Assembly (NCBI GenBank): GCA_010094025.1
Contig: ML991772.1
Location: 248,001 to 312,000, forward strand
Reading direction: 5' to 3'
Length of the DNA stretch: 64,000 bases
From: Viridothelium virens
Taxonomy: Eukaryota > Ascomycota > Dothideomycetes > Trypetheliales > Trypetheliaceae
In this document: positions 1 to 9,774 of the stretch, piece by piece
Layout of the letters: every line of letters starts with the position of its first letter
How positions within the stretch are numbered: the stretch's first letter is position 1
The notes under the pieces: model-generated
Database searches by the model: none
Told to the model about the DNA's origin: nothing
The model's input: the letters and a program-made list of their open reading frames with translations, nothing else
Translations under genes and position numbers: made by a program

Positions 1-898
1 AAGTCAGCATAGCCTCTATTTTCTCCTCGGCTCCAAGTTGATCGTTATACATGATGTCGGGCTTATTCGGGTCTTCCGAACTCTCAGAGAACCAGTGCCA
101 CTATCTGATCAGAATCAGACTAGACTCTTGGAGCCATTCGGAGGCTGTGGGCACTGTAATCTGATGTTCGGAACCAGCGATGTCGCCACACCGTGAATAA
201 ACTCAGCCGACTTGCAGCCGCCACCACTTGCTTTCGAATCCAGCCTCGGATCTTGCCAGGACGAGGTAGAGCCAGAAATTATAAGCAAAAAGCACATGAA
301 AAGCCTTGAAGGGGATGCCTTCGGAAATTTCTGCAATCTTATCAGCAAGTAATACACGACGCCCAACTTTGGCAATGGACTGTCCTTCGTTATATCCATA
401 GGTTATTGCCCGCTAAGTTGCCTCATCGAAATTGTCAAAGCAAGCTCCGGATGAGCGAACCAATCAGCCACGCTACACAAGGATGTGCAGCGCCACTACA
501 CTTGGTCCGATGGTTGAACAGCGTGCCATGTATATTAAGGTATGCTACAGAGCCGGCAATTTCAAGTCCATCTCCGTAGATTACCACTAATCCTGACCAT
601 CGAAACAGTGCTTCTTATAGCAAGACGAACATACGGGATATCAACTTCCATACAAAGCTAAGCAATTTGCGAAAATGGGACTGAAAGTTCTCGGTCCCTG
701 ATTTTAGCTATTTGCGAGTATCCTACGGACCTTTGGTTTTTCTCGAAAAGAATTTCAGTCCCTTATCGTATCCTTGGGCGCTTTTTTGAGCTCCTTCACA
801 CCGTCTTTCATAGAATCCAAGATACCAAATTGACCGTCTTGTATCAGCTAGGTTCCGATTTTTCGACGGGCTGTAATTTTCGTCATTACCTTGCTCGA
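1..898. other. Unassigned left edge
   Basis: No gene is recognised here. A 94-codon ATG frame on the minus strand (399 down to 115) has a hydrophobic stretch in its middle but matches no family I know and has no clear splice partners. The part next to 899 would hold the promoter of the following plus-strand gene. Confidence 0.4.
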
Positions 899-2121
899 AT
901 GACTCCCTGGAGTGATCCCCTTTCAACGGAATTTCTTCCCCCGCCGACTCGTGCTATCCTCGGTCCTTTGACGACCACTTTCTCCCACCCTTCTAGTTGC
1001 ACCTCTCTTTTTCAGCCTCTGTTTGGGCAGTTCCCCGTTGTTGAAGACGAATCAGATGATCAACATGGTACTATGGCTCTGCAAGGCGTAAAATGCAGCA
1101 CTTCTGTGTTACCTCCCTACTTGGGCGAGAGTGGCTACACCACGGCTTTCTTGAAGAACGACATCAATTGCTGGCCCTCCGTGACACTTAGCGTCTTTAC
1201 AGACGAGGACGCCCTTGATCTGCAAGGCAAAGGTCTTTATTCTCCAGGACTATGGTGCCCTAGCGGATACAGTATGGCTTGCTCAACACTCGGAGGCAAT
1301 GCTACGCCAACAACAATTGAAGGAGCCAGAAACTTCACTTTCTTGTATTCTTTGCTACCAGAAGAGACTGCTGCGGGTTGTTGTCCAAGGTATGTAAACG
1401 CTTTTGACACTATATCCTTGGCGCATACTGAAAGCATTGGATTATCTGTGTAGTGGCTTTGACTGTTTCATGACGAGTTCTTGGAGCACGCCTTATCAAT
1501 ACTGCCTCTCGATGGCTTTTGAAGGAGCGATGACGACGAATCAATGCCTTGACCTGGCTGGGAATCCATCCATCTCCACAACAACATTCGATGCCCCGCT
1601 GAGCTGGACCGCCACAGAAACATGGTCTGAAACAGTGTCCGACACGACCATTGGATCGTTGGACGGATGGGGCGCAACCTTGAATTCGACATTGATGGAC
1701 CTTACTCCTACTCAGGTGCCATGTTTCCGTTCTTGCACCATTGCTACAACTGAATTGGAGAGCTTCAGACTTGCCCCCCTTGACCGTCCCGCGGACCAGC
1801 TCGCTCTTAGCGAGCAAAACAGCGAGCAAAACAACGAGCGTCGGAATAGTTATTGGGGTCACTATTCCCACAATACTGCTTCTATCAGTGGGCTTCATCA
1901 TCTTCGCGCTTCGCCGCCGAAAACAGCTAAGATCACGTAACCTCAGCGCTGGTCAGGATCACCACAAGCCTGAGCTGGATGCTCGCGACAATACTATCAC
2001 GATTTCGAAGAACCGACTGGTGGAAATGTGCGCGTGGGAAGCACCTCGGGAGCTCGGGCCAGCAAATTCACATGAGCTGGCAGCACCGCATGTTATACAT
2101 GAATTAGCAACCTCTCACTGA
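899..2121 (+). CDS. Single-pass membrane protein, Cys-rich outer part
   Basis: The model begins at the ATG at 899. Exon 1 runs to 1389 and a clear 64-bp intron (GTATGT..TGTAG) covers 1390-1453. A further frame change is needed before about 1760. The CAG at 1713-1715 is a plausible acceptor, because the frame after it reads on through an LNWRASDLP segment into the membrane span; I could not fix the donor (candidates near 1625, 1637 and 1658). The N-terminal half has many cysteines and NxS/T sites and no obvious signal peptide. It is followed by one hydrophobic helix (VGIVIGVTIPTILLLSVGF), then an RRRKQ stop-transfer cluster and a short cytoplasmic tail with repeated HELA-like words. This layout is common among uncharacterised Pezizomycotina surface proteins. 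The topology is inferred and the function unknown. Confidence 0.6.
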
Positions 2122-3230
2122 GGCTCCCCTTGAACAACGGTGATGGAGCAGGGTCCCGCTGACAGCGATCTTCAAAGAGCCAGGATATAAAATAATTTCG
2201 GCCGGCCTTTTGGCTGTCTGAAATATTCTTGAGGCGTTTGACCTTCAACTAAGTGAATGTTGCAGGCTCGACGTGAACGAGAATGATGTGGCTGTAACTC
2301 GACTAATGATTGGGGATGTAGGACCGGATTTGATCGGGTCTATGGGAGAGGGTGAAATCAGGTCGAAGACGCAAACATACTGAGCCTGGGGCATATATGA
2401 GCAGGCAGGATACTGCTCTTTCATCTTCTGTCAGTGTGGCATGTGGAGTACGGCAATGGCAGAGTTTGACTACGAGAAGCATGTTCACTATGTATGTACA
2501 AAATTTTGCCAGTGGTACCAAGGTTACCGGTACGAGGCCTGGAAGTGCTCGTCTTACGATTTCTAACAACGTGAACTCGCCTATAGGCGGCATTCCCTCG
2601 GAAATGTTCTTCCTACGTGCGACTTTCTACCTCTTGTACTGTGGTAGAAGCCTAAAATTATATTGGTCTCACCCTCTTGAACATTTGGTCGTTGCGCACG
2701 GAGGTGAATACCATGCTTTTTACACTTCAAGGGCGGATGACGTCTATCATTAGGCTAAGCAGAAGCTTTGCAAGAGATTCGTAGTCAAGTGTCTTTGCGA
2801 AGAATTCGGTCTAATTATATACACTGGTCTTCAAGTTCATTGGGTCATTTTGACCATCTAAAAAGGGGTATTAAGCACTGTGGCCATATCATCGATCAAT
2901 TCATGCCCATTCCTCTCTTGGTGAACTCCTGTTGCAAATGCCATGGATTTGCAGCATCCATAAATATTCTTTACTCCACGATGTCCCCAAACGCCCATCA
3001 ACAATGCATTCATAAGCAAAAGACTTGTTTTCCTCTCATTCATGCCTCAAAGGCCTTGGAGATCGATCGCCACCTCTCGCAGCTCGCATGGATTCTTCCG
3101 TGGGTTCCTCGCTGCAGGGTCCGAAGGAGTTATTAGCCAACGGCTACCCCCATAGATAGTCTATAATGGCTCTTTCAAACATAGTTGTACAATAGAGATG
3201 TTGTCAAATCGTGACTGGCGGTTCATGGGC
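2122..3230. other. Intergenic, no gene recognised
   Basis: Frames of up to 133 codons occur (for example 2352-2753, which begins at GTG). None shows a recognisable domain or a convincing splice pattern. It probably holds the 3' UTR of the membrane-protein gene and that of the small peptide gene transcribed towards it. Confidence 0.35.
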
Positions 3231-3371
3231 TCACCCCTCTTCCTCGTCGCTCACACTAGAGGGACGACCGAAGGAGTACCCGTTTTGGACGTAGTAGATG
3301 AGGAAGCCGACGAGGGTGAGTACGATGAACAGGATGATAATGATGAGGAAGACGACGATGTTGCGCTTCAT
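3231..3371 (-). CDS. 46-residue single-span membrane peptide
   Basis: A small intronless frame starts at the ATG at 3371 and stops with TGA at 3231-3233. The peptide opens MKRN, runs directly into about 22 hydrophobic residues (IVVFLIIIILFIVLTLVGFL), continues YYVQNGYSFGRPSSVS and ends in the acidic tail DEEEG. The positive-inside rule predicts a short cytosolic N-terminus. A random frame would rarely give such an ordered basic, hydrophobic, polar, acidic design with a clean stop. I believe similar tiny one-span peptides occur in other filamentous ascomycetes, but I cannot name a family. The role is unknown; a subunit or regulator in an organelle membrane is only a guess. Confidence 0.5.
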   Translation of the reverse strand: MKRNIVVFLIIIILFIVLTLVGFLIYYVQNGYSFGRPSSVSDEEEG

Positions 3372-4423
3372 GATGAGAGTGGAGTGGAGGAGACGATATC
3401 TCGGTAGGGTGAGAGGGATCGGCTGATAGTTGGCAAGAAGCGCGAGAACGGAGGCTGATAGTTGTAGGAGCTGATGTTCAAAGACAGCACTTGTCGAAGA
3501 GGCGCAGAGAACAGTTACTGGAGTACGGAGTAGACTGTACTTGTATTGTGGTACGTGGACGTCTTAGGGAGGTCGCTTGTGTGTTTTGATTGCTTTCTTG
3601 TGCAAATGTTCAATCGCGGTCGCAGATTAATTCAAGAGCAGCGGATGATTTCAGACTCGAGCTTAAGCAGGTCAGTGTTTTGAATGGTGCTTGGGATTCT
3701 GCAAGTTCTAGTGGCTTCTCAAGATATTTTATTGAGGTGCTACCGCGGGGTTGGGCGGTCTGCCACTTGGTGATGCTGAGGAGGCTGGGCGCGAGGCTGG
3801 GTGGGCGAACCTGCCACAGAAACCTGCCACATCTTGAGCTTTGACATGGGAGATGTCATTTTGCTAGATATTTCCTCTCGGAAAGGGTTCGGCTTCTTTT
3901 TAATGGTCTCTCACCTATACTAAGTTCTCAGAGACGGTGCGATCGATGTTGTTTACATGCCCGACTGAGAGACATAAATAGTGGATGTGTAGGGATTGGT
4001 TAGCGGCGGGCCGACGCGAGATCGGCAAAAGCTTGGCCTTCGCATTGTCCGTGCGCCCGGTGCGCCTTTTCTCGTCCGCTTTGCCCTCTCCAGCATCATC
4101 GAAAGCAAAGTCATGACCAAACCATTCCGTGCTACAACTGCTGATGCAGTCGAATTTCGAATGCAGCTGTCCTCATGACTGTTAAGTTTTGACCCAAGAC
4201 CTCTCATCCTAACTAAAATCAGCAGTGGTGTCTTTTTTTCTTCTAGCATCAACCCTCTTCAGTTGAAGATCTTGACATGGAAACCAGTATTTATCCGTTA
4301 GGTGATTCCATACCACAACATATAGTCTAACTTGTCTTACTTTTCATTCACAATACAAACATCTGCCTACGCTCAATGCGCCCCACCATCTCCAACTCTC
4401 CCTTCCCCTCCTCTTCTCCCACA
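3372..4423. other. Intergenic between peptide gene and msrB
   Basis: The half next to 3371 would be the promoter and leader of the small peptide gene. The half next to 4424 would be the msrB 3' region. No coding feature is recognised. Confidence 0.4.
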
Positions 4424-5102
4424 TCAAACCTTCGCCTCCGGCTCCTTTTCATCAAACTTCATGCTCACGCTATTCACGCAATGCCGCTCATCCGTCGGTG
4501 TCGGATACCCCTCCCCCTTAAACACATGTCCGAGATGGCCCCCACAGTTACTGCACACGATCTCCGTCCTCGCCATGCCAAATGTCCGGTCCGTGTGCCG
4601 CGTCACCGCGCCTGGGAGCGCATCAAAGAAGGCGGGCCATCCACAGCCAGACTTGAACTTATGGTTGGCGCGGTAGAGGGGTGCGCTGCAGGCGGCGCAG
4701 GTGTAGACACCGGAGCTGGGCATGTGCTTGTCATACTCGCCGGTGAAGGGGGCTTCGGTGCCCTTTTCGCGGATGACTCGGAATTGTTCTGAGTGCGGCG
4801 ATTAGTCTTGTCGTCATCTTTTCGACGGGGAGAAGGGGGGAGAAGGGATGTGATGGGGTATGATAGATACCTGGGCTAAGCACGGCTTGCCACTCTGACG
4901 AGGACTTTTGAACTGGATAAGACATATTGCGGGAGGATGATGTGCTGAATAGAGAGCCTAGGAATGGGATCGTAGGCATAGACTTGAGCGTGGTTACGCG
5001 GGTGAATGGATTGATGCCCTGGATGCGGGGAGCTGTTCTAGTGGTGACGTTGGAGAAAGTGTAAAGCGTACGGAGAATGACTGGGAAGGAGGGAAAGCGC
5101 AT
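4424..5102 (-). CDS. msrB: Peptide-methionine (R)-S-oxide reductase (MsrB)
   Basis: This enzyme reduces the R form of methionine sulfoxide in proteins, using thioredoxin. There are two exons, 5102-4871 and 4788-4424, around an 82-bp intron that begins GTATCT and ends CTCAG. Joining them gives AVLSPEQFRVIREKGTEAPF, the usual start of the MsrB fold. The two zinc-binding CxxC pairs (CAAC and CSNC), the GWPAFF segment, GGHLGH and the catalytic Cys in RHCVNS are all present. An N-terminal extension of about 75 residues, rich in Ser/Thr/Arg and hydrophobics, precedes MSYPV and looks like a mitochondrial presequence; starting at that inner Met would give a cytosolic form. The first in-frame ATG is at 5102. 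Confidence 0.93.
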
Positions 5103-5562
5103 CAGGGTTGACAGGTATGATTGATATACTCGGATTAGAAGAGGAGTTGGAAAGTTTCTCAAATAACACTGCAGTTAATGCCTCAGTGATGATGGGATTT
5201 GTCAATGGCGTCATGCAAGCTCCTCGGTGAGCGTCATCCCTGCGCCCGAGCCAGGAGAAGCTAGACCCATGTCCAAAAATTTCCAATACCTGAACAACTG
5301 ACAACACTCACGGTTCTTAACTGGAATTCCGCCGCACTAACAATGATCATTCCATTCAAAATCGCGTAGAAGAGAGCAGACTACCAACAAAATCCTACAG
5401 TCTGACGCCGGCAATGTGTTGAGCTCAGCCATGGCTATAGGAGTGCTCCAATGCTTGAAGGAAATACTTGCAGACCCATCCAAAATCTCTGATCTTCATA
5501 TTGACCCTTCATCAACTCATAACGGGGTCTCATTATCAGTCATCCGCGTCTAGGATCTCCTT
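5103..5562. other. Intergenic, msrB promoter side
   Basis: This 460-bp stretch lies upstream of msrB and downstream of the carrier gene, both on the minus strand. No separate gene is seen. It should hold the msrB promoter and the carrier's 3' UTR. Confidence 0.4.
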
Positions 5563-6652
5563 CTATTTCGTGATGAAGCCGAGCCAGTCGGCAACGATGA
5601 GCGTTACCATGCTGGCAGCATCGTTAGCATTCATACTGGATGTGTAGGTAGGCTTTCGTTGATACTTACGCGTGTGGCGCAATCCGAACATAGTATGTTC
5701 CAAAGCCGCGATAGAATCTCAGCAGTCCCTCCTCCCTTGCAACTTTTCCAAAGCAGTCCATCATACCTTTGTACGGCAGCTTCCCATCTGGACCCTTCTG
5801 TTGCCGTTGCAGCCGTGTCTTTACAAAATCGAAGGGCAACGAGAAAAAGCTTGCAAAGAAACCAGCGATAGCGCTCGCCGTCAGCGTCTGTGTTCGAGGT
5901 CCCAGACTCGTCTCCTTGAGTTGATTCTTGGCCTCGCTGAAAAATGCCAATTGACCGAAATTCAGTGCCATGGCACGTACAACCGTGGGATAGCAGCCGA
6001 CCCACAACGCCGTAGGACCTTCATTCCTACTGATCCGAACCAAGGCATCGACAACAGACTTATAGTTCGCCCGCTTCTCCTTCGGCTTCAGGCCATCACT
6101 CTGCATACGAATGAGCGCCAAATCCGCCGGATTGCCCACCATGGCCGCCAGCCCGCCCGCCGTGAGGCCCGCTCCCGCCCTCTCCTTAAACCCGACCTTG
6201 CTCCCACTGGCGGCATACGACTTCTGCATCGAGCCCATGAACGTGTCGAAGAAGCCCAGCCTCGCCGTCGTATACACCGCCTGCCGCAGCAACCCCGCCG
6301 ACAACCCCGTGTACAAGTCCCTCACCTTCCCAGACGCCACCACCTCGCGCGCCACTGAGAACGGCGTCGGCTTCGGCCCTGTCCGCGCTCCTTCCCCTGC
6401 CAGCTGCAGCCGCACTTTGATCATGTCGACTGGCTGGATCACCGTCGTTGCGGTCATCCCTGCGAGCCCGCCGTTGATGAAGGGCAGTGCGGCGCGCATT
6501 GCGGGCGTGTGCAGCAGGTCCCGCGTCGCTTTTTCGGGGTTCTCGGCTGCGGCTTTCATGGCGGCGGGGGCGTCCTCGAGGGTCTGCTTGGCGGATTTCA
6601 GGGCGGCGTCAGATTTCCGCTTCGCGGCTTCGAGAGCAGATTGGCCGGACAT
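5563..6652 (-). CDS. Mitochondrial carrier, 2-oxoglutarate/malate type
   Basis: This is a member of the SLC25 family of the inner mitochondrial membrane. Three tandem repeats carry signatures QPVDMIKVR, NPADLALIRM and LPFDFVKTR. The form of the second one, PADLAL followed by IRMQ, is typical of the oxoglutarate/malate carrier (human SLC25A11), as is the YTGLSAGLLRQAVYTT segment. Exon 1 is 6652-5670. A 58-bp intron (GTAAGT..GCCAG, with a GCTAAC branch site) leads to a 49-bp last exon, 5611-5563, that adds the C-terminus MVTLIVADWLGFITK. The ATG at 6652 gives a helical Ala/Lys-rich N-terminal extension of about 55 residues, longer than in animals. Exchange of 2-oxoglutarate for malate is inferred from the signatures; a related dicarboxylate specificity is possible. 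Confidence 0.9.
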
Positions 6653-7916
6653 GGCGGCGAAATCGAGGTCGAGGAGACTCTGAGGCAAAGTAGGTCCTGA
6701 TAAGGTCGGAACCTTCAAGGTTTGTGGATCTTTGTTTAGTTCTTCTCGTATCTAGCAATGACTTTCGAGCGACTGTGACACTGTATGGTCAGTGAATGTG
6801 ATGGCGAAGTGCAATGCTGGGAGTCACAGTCCAAACGGAGGGTGAAAGAGGTATTTTGGAAGTCATGTAACAGCGGAAGACCTTGGTTGAACAACGGAAT
6901 CTGCTTTAACGCAAGCAATGCAAACATGGAGAAAAGTTGGATATCATCCCAATTCTTCCGCTGGGCACTTAAATTGGCGATTCACACGCACACACCTTTT
7001 TTCGTCTAGTAATATCTCCTCTCTCTATCAGCTCTATCTCTACTTGTCCGTTTGATGAGTCGGATTACGGGATAAGGGTCCGAGGTGCGGCAATCAGGTT
7101 GAGGCTCAGAAAAAACGAAAGCACATGTGCTCAGGCACCGTTGGGATGGCACATGAGCGTTAAGAGCCGTGGAAAGAATTGCGGGCGTTTCTCCCTTCCT
7201 TCTCATAATATTGGCTCCCATGGCCGTTGGACCGCTTGTCTTCGTACTTCCGTACCTATGTGCGGGGAAGCTGCGTCGCCGGCCCAGTCACAGCAGCTCT
7301 CAACAAGGACTCAGCAGGTGGTATCCTGGCCGGAAACTTGCCGTCGCCGCCGAGGTCAGCAAGCCTCTGTCTCATGGCTACTGGAAGCCTGACAATTGAA
7401 GTTGCCGCTGGGTGGATTTCAGTGTTGGCTGAGCTTACCAACCGGCTTTCTGCGATAAGTCAGATCCACAGTGGGGGATGCTTTGCTTTGTCCGGAGCCC
7501 GGTACGCGTGCCGGAGTTGCAGTGAGACGGATTGCAGTCTGATGAGCTGTGGACTGAGTTTCAATTACTACTCAACTTTCTATCTGCCTACGAAGGTATA
7601 TTGACTTCGGTGTCAAACTTTTGGACTGTTTACAGTCGTCGTTGTTGCTCGTGTGCTCATGCATGCACCGAGTCTAGAAGGAGCGGGGTCGTGTCGTCCC
7701 CTCGTCTGATTGGTTACCGTAAACGGATATAGTGCCAGTACGTCATCGTCACAACTGTCACAACTGCCTCGCCTCGTTTCCCAGTCGAAGCAAGAAACGA
7801 AGTTATAATCATACGTGTTTCAAGCTGTTCGATCTATGGTCTATGATCTAATTGTATTGATCATTCTTTTGCCCATATACAGCTCAGGCATTGTTCTTGC
7901 ATGCCCGAATATATTT
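6653..7916. other. Intergenic 1.26 kb
   Basis: This lies between two minus-strand genes: the carrier promoter is next to 6652 and the SDR 3' end next to 7917. Short plus-strand frames around 7099-7604 overlap each other in several phases and resemble no family, so I see no gene. Confidence 0.4.
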
Positions 7917-8939
7917 TTAGTAGGTGGCGGGAAGTGTACTCAACCTACCTCCATCAATCACCATTATATTCCCATTCAGGTAAGCCCCAGCTCTCGATGC
8001 CATATATAGGACTGTACCTCCCATATCCTCTTCTGAGCCTATTCTTTCTGCCGGAATATAGCTCTTATCAAACGCCCCTGTCTTTGTAGCATCCCCTCTT
8101 GCGTGCGCTACTAGTGGCGCAGCAAGTTCGGACATAAACACTATAATCGCCTATTAGTAATTCCTAACTCAAATTTTGTTCAGGAGTCAGCGCGTGCGAG
8201 ATTGATACTTACATCCCGGTGCTAAAGCGTTACACCGAATACTCCACTTCGTAAAAAATGTCGCAAATTGCTTCATCAGATGCGTCACCGCCGCCTTACT
8301 CGTACAGTACGCAAAACCAGCCACTGCATTCCGATTGAAGCTTCCAATACTACTCGTCGTGATGATCTGGCTCTTCACCTCTGGGCCCATATTCCCCTTC
8401 CGATTGCCCGCGTCCAGCAGCTCCAAGAACGCCAGCACTGTGTAGTACACCCCCGTGCAGTTAACGGCATACGTCCGCGTGAACTCCTCCATTGGGTCGC
8501 TCCAAGCCTGTTCCACGAATTCAGATAGCGTTGGTGGCGCTTCTACCTTATCGCGCGCGTTCGGGGGGCCTCCAATCCCAGAGTTGGGGACCAGAAGGTT
8601 AACATAGCCAACCTCTGACTTGATCCGAGCAGCAACAGATTGGAGAGATTCCTTGGAGGAGACATCGCCGACAATGGGAATGATATTACCGTGTTGGCCT
8701 TGTGACGCGGCGGATTCGAGGACATCTTTGCGCCGCCCGATGATGTAGACCTTTGCGGCGCCGTTGGCTTCGAGGGCTTTGGCGATCATGAGGCCGATGC
8801 CTGAAGAGTGATGTTAGGAGGCATGATACTAAGAAGTTGAAACATTTCAAACGATTGATACAGTACCTGTTCCGCCGCCCGTGATGACGGCCACCAATCC
8901 ATTAACGGAGAAAAGAGAGTTCCGCTCTAGATTTGCCAT
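7917..8939 (-). CDS. Short-chain dehydrogenase/reductase (classical SDR)
   Basis: An NAD(P)-dependent oxidoreductase of 294 residues in three exons: 8939-8867, 8800-8213 and 8140-7917. Introns are 66 and 72 bp with GTACTG..CAG and GTAAGT..TAG ends, and the summed exon length is an exact multiple of three. Exon 1 supplies the cofactor motif TGGGTGIG across the splice. Then follow the GDVSS segment, an NSGIGG in place of the usual NNAG, the catalytic serine region ITTSSIGSF, the YCTSK active-site pair and the C-terminal MVIDGGR. The substrate cannot be read from sequence. The next gene on the same strand is the adenylate-forming reductase 835 bp upstream, so a role in modifying that enzyme's product is a reasonable inference. 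Confidence 0.9.
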
Positions 8940-9774
8940 ATTTCTTATGGAAAAGATTTATGGTATTTTTTGAGTATATCCTGTAAATAAATTGATACGT
9001 CTCCGAAGAAAGACAGATCAGAGATTTCAACGTGTTACCAAACGGGGAAAATGGTACGCGTAGAGTACTGTACTCTAATCCACTTAGTTATATACAAAGC
9101 GAACCACCGAGAACGAGACGACGTCGTCGCGGATACAGAACAGAGATCCGACGCTTGGAGCAATATTTTCGGATCGAGTATATCAGGAAAAGTCGGAATC
9201 CGATCTATCCAATAAGGCGTGGTACTTGTGTTGATTACTATGTGTCTGCCAGAAACACCTCGGTTACCGTACTCTAGTACCGTAATCCAATCAACATCAG
9301 CCAAAATTTGACGTCAGCACTTGAAGAAAGAAAAATGGCATTGTACTAACCCTGAGCAGCGTCTTGGTTTTTACTAGCTACCATCCTACGATCGTTCTTG
9401 TATCGCTTCAATTACGAACGTTTTATTGCAAGTAACAGAATCTGTTAGTATTTAAAGACATTTTATATCAAATGCCAATGCTATGTTTCCAGCTTTTACT
9501 TAGCAAATACTAGAAACCCAGGTAGTTCCGTAAATGTCCCGATGAACAAATGAAGCATAGTATACAGAATGGAATCTAAAGAAAATAAACCAACGCCCAA
9601 AAAAATTCAGTTCTGCCCTCAGTAATCAAAACTCAATGTTTGAATGCCTAACGACCCTGTATCCAACAAGAGATTTTCCGAAATGAAGTGGTCGGATGAA
9701 CGAGATCAACGCCTCAGATATGCCGTGCAATAAAAACCCAGGAAAACGCCTTTTCAGCAGCTGTCTGCTCGCTC
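8940..9774. other. Intergenic, AT-rich, between SDR and reductase
   Basis: It holds the SDR promoter and the reductase 3' UTR. A perfect 15-bp inverted repeat, agagtactgtactct, lies at 9062-9076, about 125 bp upstream of the SDR start. Related words (gtactctagtac) recur near 9269-9280. From 9400 to 9700 the DNA is clearly AT-rich. No gene is seen. Confidence 0.4.

Noticed and set aside
2352-3136. Two plus-strand frames of 133 and 122 codons
   Set aside because: No recognisable features, the first begins at GTG, and no splice pattern links them.
5672-6683. Plus-strand frames of 228 and 190 codons
   Set aside because: Antisense to the mitochondrial carrier; Arg/Pro/Ser-rich shadows.
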